Positions 24,571 through 34,762 of a stretch of DNA of 64,000 nucleotides are shown here, piece after piece. Under the pieces are notes generated by a model, which saw only the letters and a list, made by a program, of their open reading frames with translations, was not told where the DNA came from and ran no database searches. Where the stretch lies: assembly GCF_000002075.1 (NCBI RefSeq), contig NW_004797385.1, positions 884,329 through 948,328 on the forward strand, read 5' to 3'. The translations under genes were made by a program, and so were the position numbers. Every line of letters starts with the position of its first letter. Position 1 is the stretch's first letter. Source of the DNA: Aplysia californica. Lineage: Eukaryota > Mollusca > Gastropoda > Aplysiida > Aplysiidae.

Positions 24571-27500
24571 GTAAGTTTATAGATCTATAGATTACGTAGA
24601 ACAAACACTAATTTTTTTTGGTGCTGTTGACATCATATTAACTCAGTTTCCTTGGATGGACAATGGGAGTGTCCAACATAACTCACCTAGTCCCCAAGTG
24701 GAATATCCCAGCATCAGATCAGATTGCAGAGTGCATGAAGCATTACTCTGTGAACGTAATCTGTTTTAGATCTGAGTAGATTTATTTTGACCCGAAAGTT
24801 TAGATAAATATGAAACTACTCAGTCTCTCACTTTGACATAGTCTTTGCAATTTTATGAATATTTTTCAAGCAATCTCTGTTACATGTTTATTTCACATGA
24901 TCAGGACAAAAATTGTGTCAAAATGTGGAAAAAAATTCTAGGGTTAAAGCACCAAGTTTCTGACACATTTGCACACACACATAGAAAGTGTTATGCTGTT
25001 GAATGCATTTGAAACTATCATATTGTCGAAGTATTAGTTACTTTAATGATAGAATGAGAATGATATGATACTGCGAATGACTTATTGTTATGTTAGTCTC
25101 ATGACATGAGAGTAAGTTTTGGGATGAACATTTCAGAGTCCAAGATATTCAGAGGTTATTTTATGTTTGATTGATTGATTGATTGTAAATGTTTTACTCC
25201 CCCATCAACACAATTTATTTCATTTAGGAAGCTGGCTGCTTTGACTTTGTTTGTCAGGGCCAACCTAGTCCGAGTCAGATAGATACAGATTCCCAACAGA
25301 TGAACGGGGATACTCAACACAATAACTTCCTCGTTCAAAAATCTTTACTCATGTCTTCTGCTTGTAATGGCAAAAAGTCTCTCCATTATATGCCACTTAT
25401 GCTTCATGTTGGTTAAGCTAGAAGAAACTGTGACCTGAAATGTTTTTCAAGTACAATATAATTTTGCTAAAAATAAAATCGACATGCTTTGGGAAGTGAA
25501 TTTAATGTCGATATATAACAATGTCGATATATAACAATGTCGATAAATGAAAATATAAAGCAAAAGAGGAAAAAACAAGGGGAGGTCAGCAGTAACAGAC
25601 AACACTACTTTTTAAGATGGTTGCTTCCCTTGATTCTTAAAACTAACAAGAGGGGAAGGGGGGGTGGGGTTGGAGTTATGATACCAAAGACCGAGCAGCC
25701 CGTGGTGCACACTCACCAATGCAAACTTTGTTGTAGCTTCCTTGTAAGGCCTGTTTTTCATGGCTTGCTAGGAAAAATGGAAAGGCGAAGCACTGACTCT
25801 GACTCACTGACCGTGGCACTTGCCAGCGACAGACTGAGAATGGGATGGGGAAGGGGAGTGAGCGATCAGGAGTGGGGGGGTAGGAAGGTGATGCCCAGCA
25901 CGGGAGACGCTCACGTGTGTGAGGCACTATACTGTGTTGGAGACTACACTGTGTTGGCCCTACATGACCTACTAAAGCCTGGTGTGTCGATATAGGCTAC
26001 TTGCCGGGTATGCGAACATAATGAAGAACTAATGCGTTGACAGTTAGCGTGGCTTTTCCCCCCATTTATGTTCGTGGGCTTCGCCAGGTACCCAGGAAGC
26101 ATGTCGATAAAGCAAAGTGGGCCGCAAAAAGAGTCGATATAGGAGAAATTGTTTAGTGAAGATGTTGAAGGGAAAATTTTTATAATTGGAAAATATGTTG
26201 ATATGTCAAAATGTTGATAAATTGGATGTCGATATAAGTGGATTTTACTGTATTTATTGTTTTTATTGCATGAAATGTATTTTTGTCTGTGAACGTCTGC
26301 ATTGGCATGCCTGTGTGAGAGAGGAGGAATGTCTCATTTTTCAGTCTTCTTGTCTTAGGGCTCAAACTGGTTTTTGTTTGTTTTGTTTCAGCTGTGGAGT
26401 GATGTTGACAAACTGAGTTCAGCTGACCTGCGCACCTTAGTTTGTCAAACTTGGTATTCACCTGAACGAGAGTTCCAATACTTCACCGTTGATTTGTTTG
26501 AGAAGTACATATTGCGCATCTATGCTGATGACGTACAAGCTCATTCAAGCTTACCAGTGCAGACTCTAGATTTTGTGCATCAGTTTGTATCCTGTGGGAA
26601 AAGCTGGTGGGATACAGTGGATCCACTGTCCACTACTGGTTTGTTAAGTCTTACTTATATATAAATATTATATTACATATCGTATTATAAAGTTGTTTTT
26701 TTGTTTGTTTATAATTGTAAATCAGGTACTGTGAAACTAGATTGTGGGTGGTTGGCGGGTGCTCTGGTGTGGTTTGCTCCTTCTTACCTATCAAACAACT
26801 ATCGTCTTTATCTCTCCTCCTTCCTTTTTATGTTTGTTACTCTCTTGTAACTCTTCTAATCTTGGGGACTTATACGACGTTATTGTGTGGCAAGTGCCGT
26901 AAAACTTTCACTAAAACCAAGAAGTAGATTGAGAGGATATCTTTTATCATCAGTTTTCTTTGCTCTGAATGCATGTACAGTAGTCTCCGCCTAAACCCAT
27001 GCCATACAAAAGCATGCTCTGCTCAAACGAACGCTTTCATCATCTGATGGGGTTTTATTTACTATATAATTTAGACGTACAAACGCAGTCACTCCCTCTA
27101 AACACATGCTCCGATCCGCGAAACACGCCGACAGGTAAAGCTTGACAAGGGGAAATTTTCACTACAACCTGCGCAGCCTGCATAAGACAAGCCTAGAAAT
27201 AAATTGGTGAGCATGCTCCTCACGCCGAACAGAGTGATGGATGGACAGACAGCGTTTTCACATTCAACTTTCCACTGACACATAGGTCTAGGACTGGTCG
27301 GTGAGTGAAAAGTTGGGGGAGGGGGGGGGGGGGATTGGGGGGGACTGAATTAAACGTTTTTTGATTTTTCACTGGAAATTTATCTTTGAGAGAAGGTTTC
27401 TGACTGGTGTTTGATTGACTGTGAATAATGTTTAGTTAGATCTAGGCCTGATGCGCGACACACGTAAATGCCGTTAAAAAACTAGACAGGCCTCTATAGG

Positions 27501-29466
27501 ATTAAAGATTTGCCAAGTAAGCCTAATCAGCTGTGCTAAAAACTAATAATGTACTAGTTCAACGAATCACAAGAGAAATGTTTCTCTAAATGAGAGTGAC
27601 TCTGCATGAATACTACGGTCGGGGATGGTCGCTTGGAAAGCCACGTGGCTGGTCCGTCGCCAACAGTTTCCTCTTAGGTTATCTGTTCCCGACGTTTATA
27701 GTGCATATTCATTACATTGAGTCTGTCTCCCCCCCCCCTCCCCCTTCAACGCCTTTGTATTCTTAACCCCAGTCACGGAATCCTTCACAAAACAGTCATG
27801 TGTCGTCACATTATCTGCCAAGATGACCCCCTCCCTCCAAGTCCAAGGGAGATCACTAGAGTAATATAAGGAATTGAGATGACTGCGTCCCTTCCTCCCT
27901 TTTCAAGGGTTTATGTAAACGCACGCTCTGTATAAACACACGCTAAGGAGCCCTCCCGAGCACCGTGCGTTTAGGCGGAGGCTACTGTATACAAGTTTGG
28001 GTATTCTCTCTTATCTGTCTACCTCAATCTTTCTCCAGCCAAAAGATAATCTTTCTGCTTCCATCTCTCTCTTACTTTTGTTTTTGTTTGCATGTCTTGC
28101 TTTTTCCCTGAACTAAATGACAAAAATCTTGTTGATGTATTGCTTGGAGCAGAGAACGCATGATTTGCCATTTTTGTCTCTGTTAATTTCAATGTTTCCT
28201 CTGTGATTTGACCATCTGTTTGTCACCTATCTCTTCTTTTTCTTCGTCTGTATTTTTTACATTACTGGTACAATTATAATAGCCACAAATTATGTGAATG
28301 AGCAGTACCTTCTGAGCTGTTTCACTCTCTCATTTGAAAATTGCATTTCTTTTTTTACTAATCTCCTTAAAAATATATAGCGTTATTTTTACCTTGTTTC
28401 TCTGAAGTGGAGCTGTTGGTTTTAGACTTGACAAATATTATGCATATTATAATTTTATGTATGAAATGAGTGTGATCTAAATTTTTCTCATCCTACCTGT
28501 AATATTCTGTCTGTATCAGCCTTTTTATTGTCAAGTTCTTTCCTGTGGAAATAATGGTAACAATTTTTATTTAAAGATGGTAACTACAATGGTATTCTTC
28601 TGAAATATGCCTAAATGGTTCTCAAGGCAGAGAAATTTGTCATAATTTCTTCAGTATATATATTTTTACAGCATTCTTTCTTTCCTTTTTTTCTGCAGTT
28701 GGAAAGCTAGTGCGCAAGTTTCCGGAGGAGCTTCTTCCTGTCATGGATAAGTGGAATGTGTCCTCATGTAGATGGACGGTCAGAGTGTCTTTGATTTACC
28801 AACTGCACTATGGCAAAGATACAGATGAAGACAGACTGTTTAGGTAAGGGCTGACATTTTGTTCAAGGCATGTTTAGACTTTTGTCATCGTATGAGTTTG
28901 CTATTTTAGGAATCATAGAAAATTTTTATCAAACAACGAGAGTTGAGATGCTTGAAGTTGAAAGCAAAACTCCTAATAATAAATTATAAAGCGCATAGAG
29001 CATCTGTCAAGCAGGGACATGTGCTCTCTCAATATCGAAATGATTATTATTATATTTGCCATAATTCTTTGTCTTGTACTCTCTTTGATTTCTTAAATTA
29101 AATATTTACTTGTAACTAGTTTGGAGCTTGTGAGTTGCTGAGGCGATGTATTCTTTTGCTTGGTGCAAAACTAGAAGTGTGATGATAAGTTTTGTGCCAG
29201 TATTTTGATACACCTAAGATTTTGTTGAAGTGCTTCTCTTAGAAGCAAAGTAAATGAACTTTCCAACTTTTCTCATACTTTCCCACAGGTATTGCTTAAA
29301 GGTGGCCCATGAGGAAGAATTTTTCATCCGAAAGGCCATTGGCTGGGCTTTGAGACAACATTTCAGGTTAAGTCCCGTGGCTGTCAGGGAGTTTGTGAAG
29401 AAAAACAAGAACAAATTGTCCGCACTCAGCATGAAGGAAGCACTAAAACATGACGCTAAAAAATGA
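24010..29466 (+). CDS. AlkD-family DNA alkylation repair protein (HEAT-like glycosylase fold)
   Basis: Four coding exons (24010-24570, 26392-26638, 28699-28843, 29289-29466) join in frame into 376 residues. Residues about 120-370 match the DNA_alkylation family, whose bacterial member AlkD excises positively charged alkyl bases without flipping them. Diagnostic motifs in order: FPFFGMTFPERKAL, EREFQYFTVDLF, SWWDTVDP, TVRVSLIYQL and FFIRKAIGWALRQHF. The AlkD active-site residues Trp109, Asp113, Arg148 and Trp187 correspond to Trp260, Asp264, Arg298 and Trp337; the Arg-to-Trp spacing of 39 is exact. Residues 1-115 are Ser/Lys/Arg-rich, probably disordered, with possible nuclear signals. The ATG lies one base after a splice acceptor, so an untranslated exon upstream is likely; a longer N-terminus cannot be excluded. 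Confidence 0.9.
24571..26391 (+). other. AlkD-like gene intron 1
   Basis: 1.8 kb intron. Its right half is occupied by a candidate TA-flanked element (25454-26250). The left part is AT-rich with a short TTGA repeat near 25169; nothing else recognised. Confidence 0.5.
25454..26250. mobile_element. candidate TA-flanked miniature transposon, 797 bp
   Basis: Right end, reversed, reads CAGTAAAATCCACTTATATC then GACAT. The left end from 25454 (CAATATAATTTTGC...ATCGACAT) matches only loosely, but the ATGTCGATATA motif recurs several times near both ends. TA flanks both sides. Open frames across 25537-25995 carry no recognised domain. Confidence 0.5.
26392..26638 (+). CDS. AlkD-like gene, coding exon 2 (catalytic WWDTVD)
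   Basis: 82 codons plus one base, after TTGTTTCAG and before GTTTGT. Contains SPEREFQYFTVDLFEKY and KSWWDTVDP; the second Trp and the last Asp of this motif align with AlkD Trp109 and catalytic Asp113. Confidence 0.9.
26743..26920 (+). repeat. SINE-like repeat family 1, copy in AlkD-like gene intron 2
   Basis: Reads TGGGTGGTTGGCGGGTGCTC at its head and ends AAGTGCCGTAAAACTTTCAC, the same repeat found reversed in MTHFD1 introns and in the intergenic region. Same orientation as the host gene. Confidence 0.75.
26978..27987. mobile_element. TA-flanked miniature transposon (Tigger/pogo-like), 1,010 bp
   Basis: Ends CAGTAGTCTCCGCCTAAAC and reversed CAGTAGCCTCCGCCTAAACG, flanked by TA. The interior is collinear with the copy at 47229-48248, including the shared stretch ACACGCC.ACAGGTAAAGCTTGACAAG and poly-G/poly-C blocks. 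No transposase ORF. Confidence 0.85.
28699..28843 (+). CDS. AlkD-like gene, coding exon 3
   Basis: Begins after TTTCTGCAG, ends at GTAAGG. Encodes GKLVRKFPEELLPVMDKW and CRWTVRVSLIYQLHYGKD. The Arg of TVRVS aligns with AlkD Arg148. Both edges split codons (V270 and R318). Confidence 0.9.
28970..29056 (-). repeat. possible SINE tail fragment
   Basis: Reversed, it reads ATGCTCTATGCGCTTTATAA then TTTATTATTAG, a common SINE/LINE tail pattern. Too short to classify. Confidence 0.3.
29289..29466 (+). CDS. AlkD-like gene, terminal coding exon
   Basis: After TTCCCACAG. Encodes EEEFFIRKAIGWALRQHF and LSALSMKEALKHDAKK, then TGA at 29464-29466. The Trp in AIGWALR aligns with AlkD Trp187. LSxLSxxEALK is the usual family C-terminus. 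Confidence 0.92.
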
Positions 29467-30059
29467 CTGTCTTGTTGATGTGAAGAATGCCGATGTGCCA
29501 TATTCGTGGAAACTTCTGGAATTCCTGAGAGTTGATGATACATTTTCTTTTGTTTCTTATACAAAAGTCATGTTTACTATTTTGAATATTGTGTTGTTAT
29601 TAATGCCATGAGAATGAGTACTTTAAATTATGGAGAGCCTGTATGAACTTGAGTAGTTACCATGGATGCCAGTGTTTGAACAGCCCGGTTCCTGCAAACT
29701 GACTTCCTGAATTCTTACATTCCTGCAAACTTATCACGCCATTTCCGCCTCCTAAAACCATCCCTTTCTAAATAGAAAGTTTAATAGAAACGAACAAAAT
29801 TAATTTGTTATGTTTCTGAACTAATAAGGGCGGAGAGAAAATGTCAATAGATACTTTTTAAAAAATAATGGAATAAGATAAAAGACAAAAAAACCGGGAA
29901 AATAAGCTACTCACCACAAATCTGTTCAAGTGATGTGCAGTATAATGAGAGAGGTGGGATGTTGTATGATATGAATGCTTGACAGGAAGGATGAAATTCA
30001 CCAACTTCAACAATATAAAATGAATTTACATGCCTAAGTGTCCTATCTCTATAAAGTCT
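29467..30059. other. 3' flank of AlkD-like gene
   Basis: AT-rich, no gene recognised and no AATAAA close to the stop codon. Confidence 0.4.
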
Positions 30060-30656
30060 TCACTGCCATTTACAAACTAAGTGTCCTATCACAGTCTTCC
30101 ATAACACCACTAAAACAGTGGTTACATTTTTTAAAAAGAATTTTGTGATGGACACTGTTTGGCCACCACTGTGCTTTCTCTTTTTTGAAGTACTTGAGAA
30201 AGCAGGATGTGAATCTGCTGCTGTAGCTGGTGTAGGTGCAGCTGATGTAAATGGAAAAATTAATAAAGAAGATGTAGCAGCTGGTGGAGATGATGATCCT
30301 GTAGTTGGTGCAGATGATGTTACTGTTGATGAAAATGCTGATGTTGGTCCTGTAGATGGTGCAGATGATGTTGTTGATTCTGTAATTGGTGCAGATGATT
30401 CTGTAGTTAATGAAGATGCTGATGATGATTTAGATGATGAAGTTGGCTTTTTAGTTGATGACGATTTTGTGGTTGATGTTGACATTGCAGTTGATTTTGC
30501 AGCAGATGTAGATGCAGTGGCTTTTGCTTCTGAGGTAGATCCTGGTAGGGTTTTTGCATTTTGGTATTGCTCATATCGCCTCCTATAAGAGGTTGCAACA
30601 GACTCCTTCATGTTATCTGTTACGCCCCTTCTGATTTCAATTTTTTTTAGGCCCAC
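30060..30656 (-). CDS. Ser/Thr/Pro-rich open frame of unknown status
   Basis: An open minus-strand frame of 198 codons. The first ATG is 15 codons into the frame. After YRRRYEQYQNAK comes a long Ser/Thr/Ala/Pro-rich stretch generated by an imperfect GATGNT-type repeat, then a basic patch KKRKHSGG and QTVSITKFF, which resembles a PCNA-interacting (PIP-like) tail, followed by a hydrophobic end. Pogo/Tigger transposases are known to carry PIP motifs near the C-terminus, but no transposase core is seen here. The opposite strand is also open (Asp/Val-rich), as expected from the repeat. It may be an exon of an unknown gene, a transposon remnant or a chance frame. Confidence 0.3.
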   Translation of the reverse strand: MGLKKIEIRRGVTDNMKESVATSYRRRYEQYQNAKTLPGSTSEAKATASTSAAKSTAMSTSTTKSSSTKKPTSSSKSSSASSLTTESSAPITESTTSSAPSTGPTSAFSSTVTSSAPTTGSSSPPAATSSLLIFPFTSAAPTPATAADSHPAFSSTSKKRKHSGGQTVSITKFFLKNVTTVLVVLWKTVIGHLVCKWQ

Positions 30657-30952
30657 TTACATGTCTGATGTTTGTATTTGGGCACATACTGGTCGGGCTC
30701 AGGACCCCACCTGTTGGGACTCCTCTTTATGTCTTTTTATGGCTTTTGTAAATGCCGTTTTTCTTTACGGAAATCTGAAAATAGATATCTAGACCACTCC
30801 CACTTGCTAAGTAAAAACTAAGCCCTGCTATGAACTCATGTGAAAACAACCAACTCGTGTTCCGTGCACTCATAATAATATGTGCTTATGCAGTTCCAAG
30901 TGCTGTAAAACTTTTACCAAAGTGAGACTGAAACTTAGCTGGATACCGAGTA

Positions 30953-31750
30953 CAGTTCCTGCCGGCTTTAAGCACGGTCATCAGGAGAAAGCTTAAGCGT
31001 GCTTAATGCCGAAGCGTGCTTGAGTGCGAAGTAGATATAATCCAGAGATTTTCATGTAGAAAATTTCCTGTGCTATTTCCCTAAGTTGTAAGTAGGCCTA
31101 TAGCGGTCCCGTAAAAGTGTGCGCATGTTATTTTTGCCCGCCATGGTAGTTTTTGTTGGCTTGTTTGTTTTTGTTTTGTGGTTGAATAGGAAATAAAAAC
31201 TTAATTTAGACGGCCAGTCACGATACAGCACACTGGGCCTACACACTGCCTGTGCGTACCACTGCCCACGGTGCCACATTCATACCACCACCTTCATCCC
31301 ACCTCGCGCGTGATACACAATCAGGATTAATGGATAGCGATGATCAAAGGTGAAATTGCAGCCAGCCTCCCTTTCTCGTCTCCCCGACTCTTTGTTTCTT
31401 TTTTGTCGGTGTGTAGCTTTGCCCTAGGCTAGATCCTATGTCCATGCGCACGGCTGTGTGCATCTCTCTGCCTTCCTCTTCGCGTGTGTGAATGTGTGTC
31501 TCCATCACTTGTGTTCTTTGTGTTTCTCTTAACACACTCACTGCTGCGGTGTAGACTGTGTTAGAACTTCGACATAGGTCATTTATTATAATGAAAGTAT
31601 TGACTGTCTTGTAAATGAAGCGTGCCTGAAGCCGAAGTTACCGTGCTTAAAGGTGTGTAATTTATATAGCAAAAATTTGGTAAGAGCCGTTTAGCGTGCT
31701 TGAGTCCGAAACGTGCTTAAAGCGGGCGTGCTTAACGCCGGCACGGACTG
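30953..31750. mobile_element. TA-flanked miniature transposon, 798 bp
   Basis: Ends CAGTTCCTGCCGGCTTTAAG and reversed CAGTCCGTGCCGGCGTTAAG with TA outside. A GCGTGCTTAA motif is repeated several times near both ends. No transposase. Confidence 0.8.
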
Positions 31751-31812
31751 TACATGTACAATAAAAAATTGAAGGGGGCGTTGAGTTGTTGATACATTCT
31801 TTTTCTGTTTGA

Positions 31813-31991
31813 CTGTCCCCATGGTTTTATGCCAAAAAAATTCTGAAATTATGCAAACTGAGCCCAAAAATGTGAAATTATGCGATTCTGTTAATTTTAA
31901 CAAAGAATGATAAAGGAAAATAATCAGAAATTATGAAAAAGAAGATTAAATTTTGCAAAATTATGCGGGGTGCATAAAACCACGGGGACAG
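31813..31991. mobile_element. 179-bp miniature element, CTGTCCCC ends (copy 1)
   Basis: Perfect-looking inverted ends CTGTCCCCATGGTTTTATGC and GCATAAAACCACGGGGACAG, flanked by TTTGA (31808-31812) and, one base further on, TTTGA (31993-31997). The interior repeats AATTATGC. A second copy is at 33343. Confidence 0.85.
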
Positions 31992-32183
31992 ATTTGAATC
32001 AGTTCCTCTGTAGTTAAATTATGTGATGTTTCAAACAGTGATGAATCGTCAAAGGATCATTTGGTGAGGCACTGAACTTGAAAGTAGGCCAACCTGGTTA
32101 ATACACAATTCAAAACCAGAGTTTATTATATTTTGTGAATTCATTTGAGGTATCTCACTATGTTCCTCTGGAAATGCATGTTA

Positions 32184-32677
32184 CAGTGGAATCCTGTTAT
32201 TATAATGAGAGTGAGGGGACCAGTGCCAAATGTCCGTTATATAACAAGATTCTTGTTATAAGGGATCCAGTAATAAATTCAAGGGAAATACTAAAGTAGG
32301 CCTAATCTATGAGTCTGGTTTTCGGTTTATTTCTTTTTGTAGTCTCCCCAGATGATGATTTGGTTCAACATGACCTTTAAATCTTACTTGATCGAAACTC
32401 GAATCTGGTTTCTTTCTCTAGCACTAGCGATGTTGACAGCTCGGTGTTGGCGATCAGAAAGAAAGTTCTCTAAGCTAACTCACCCGCTGTGTTGTCCCCC
32501 CACCCCACCACTCCCTGTGGTGCGTTCTGTCGGCTTGCTTACAATCTGAACATACCACACCCCGCCCACGTCACACATTCGCTCTATCCATCACAGTACA
32601 GCATTATGGGTTTTAGAAAAGTGTCTTTATAACAGACTTCTCGTTATTTCAGGACTCGTTATAAGTGGATTCCACTG
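32184..32677. mobile_element. TA-flanked miniature transposon, 494 bp
   Basis: Ends CAGTGGAATCCTGTTATTAT and reversed CAGTGGAATCCACTTATAAC with TA outside; CAGTGGAATCC ends are typical of Tigger-like elements. No transposase. Confidence 0.85.
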
Positions 32678-32771
32678 TACTAGAAGATCCCACCTATTTC
32701 AAAATGGTGAAATTGATATGAAGATGGTGCATTCCTGTGTCTATAAAGCCAAAGCTTGTATAGTTAAGTTT

Positions 32772-32948
32772 TAGTTTTAGTAGAGGTTTTATGGCGCTCG
32801 AAACCGCATAAGGTCATATGAGTGCCAGAAGATTAGAGGTGTTACAAGAGAGTAACAAACATAAAAAAGAAGAAGGGGAGATAAGGACGATAGATGTTTG
32901 ATAGGAAAGAAGAAGAAAACCACACCAGAGCACCCGCCAACCACCCAC
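32772..32948 (-). repeat. SINE-like repeat family 1, intergenic copy
   Basis: On the minus strand it runs from GTGGGTGGTTGGCGGGTGCT to a GTAAAAC-like tail; the central block GAGGTGTTACAAGAGAGTAAC (plus-strand reading) matches copies in MTHFD1 introns. Confidence 0.75.
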
Positions 32949-32956
32949 TTGTATAG

Positions 32957-33065
32957 TTTCAGAGAGAGTTTTATGGTGCGTACAACACATATAGGTCTTA
33001 TAAGTGCCGAAGATTGAGAGGGTACAAAGAAAAGGAGGAGAGATAAAGAAGATAAATGTTTGAAT
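32957..33065 (-). repeat. SINE-like repeat family 1, partial copy
   Basis: Shares AGTTTTATGG, TCTTATAAGTGCCGAAGATT and AGGAGGAGAGATAAAG with family 1 but lacks the TGGGTGGTTGG head. It lies directly next to the fuller copy in the same orientation. Confidence 0.6.
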
Positions 33066-33342
33066 AAGTTTAGTTATATTATGTGTAGTGTATCCTTTAC
33101 TTTTTCTTCGTTATAAAAAAATGTTGAACTTGAACAATTTACGATTTGACCGACTATGTGTTCAATAACCATATACATGTGATCCTGTACAGTCTATCTG
33201 GCACATGCATAGCGAATTCGGCAGAACACAAATCTTTTTGTTATGTATGAATTTTGCTATGTACTGATCTAATAAAATACAAAGAAGACATATATGTATA
33301 CAAAAATTTGGGACCTGAAAATTGGGGGAGAAGGGTACTTAC

Positions 33343-33522
33343 CTGTCCCCGTCGTTTTATGCAAGAAAAATTATGAAATTATGCAAACTGAGCCCAAAAA
33401 TGTGAAATTATGCGATTCTGGTTATTTTTAACAAAGAATGATATAGGAAAATAATCAGAAATTATGCAAAAAATGAATAAATTTTGCTAAATTATGCGGG
33501 GTGCGTAAAACCACGCGGACAG
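33343..33522. mobile_element. 180-bp miniature element, CTGTCCCC ends (copy 2)
   Basis: Same family as 31813-31991, with most interior bases shared. Flanked by ACTTA at 33337-33341 and 33523-33527. Confidence 0.85.
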
Positions 33523-34325
33523 ACTTAATAATAATGTTCAATGGATGTGAAAAGAGTTGTTTAAAAACTGAATATTAATGTTTGATGACCATGTCAAGTT
33601 CACTTGAAAAATAAAGTGTAGGCACATATATAGCCTTGAGACGCGTGTTATTAAAATGTTACAATCTTTGCCAAATATTCTTTTCTCACTTAATATTGTT
33701 TATGCCACACCATTCAGTGTTCAACTGATTCTATTGAAGTTGTTTAGTCTACTATTGCACAGTGTGTTATGTAACATTATGTTGAATTTTAAAAAAAATG
33801 TTTCTTCTAGTAGTTCAAGCCTTATACTTATATATATTTCATGAATTGCTTGTTTGTTGATACCTTTTTATACCTTTGTCCATTAAATCAAAGCCAAGTT
33901 GAAATGTCTTGTGTGTCAAACTGTCTTCCGTTTTGAAAAGAAGCGCATGTTGACATAATGATGGTCTAATGGTGCTGAAAAGATATACATGAGGAGAAAT
34001 ACTGAGTGTCTTAATGTCCTCTCTTGTTTGAACTTGATGTATCAGAACAGTTTTTATGTAATTTGGTAAAACTACCCAAAAAAATAGTATGACTATTATA
34101 TTAATCTGTCCCTGTCGCATTATGCGATTGTGCAGCTACATTGTTTTTTTTCATAATTCTGTTACATTTGCATAATTTTGGGTTCCCTGTGTTTTTATTC
34201 ATTTTTTCACAAAATAATTATATTTTTACTGTCGAAAGAGCGAAAGATTTTTTCTACAAAAACACAAAGTGCACAAAGTCCATGATTATCCATTTCCGGT
34301 AACTGGCTTAGGCTTGTTGATTATG

Positions 34326-34505
34326 TTCACCCATTGTCATTTGGGGATCGGGTCGCGGCGGTTTGCTAGCCAGGTTGAGGGCGCAAAGGGGCTATCGTGG
34401 CACAAGCCGATCGCGCCCGACTTGCCACCTCAAAAACAAACACGTTTACCTTCAGGTGACGAGTGGGGCGACCGCCCCCAACCCGATGCGATCCGTAGTG
34501 GGCAC
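34326..34505. mobile_element. foldback-type miniature element (diverged copy)
   Basis: The right end GATCCGTAGTGGGCAC and the central CAAAAACAAACACGTTTACC match the better preserved copy at 55276-55429. The left end is weaker. Confidence 0.55.
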
Positions 34506-34762
34506 CCAGTCATGATCTACAAGTGGAGGTTGATACATTTTTGGCCCTTTTTCGGTAGTTCCCACCCCTCAATTATTATTCGCCGGTTTTGGCCCCAAGA
34601 GTAGGGGGGGGGGGCGGGGTGTCATGCCCCCCTGAATTTTACCATAATTTGATGTTTTGCATTTGGTAGGTTTGATATCTCTCGCTAGCCGCGCTTCAAA
34701 CATAATTATTATTCTAGATCTAAACTCGCCCAAAAAAGTCAAGGAACAGCTTGTGTTTTCAC

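Noticed and set aside
30118-30588. Plus-strand Asp/Val-rich protein of 156 residues
   Set aside because: Complement of the Ser/Thr-rich frame, produced by the same GATGNT repeat; no domain or start context supports it.
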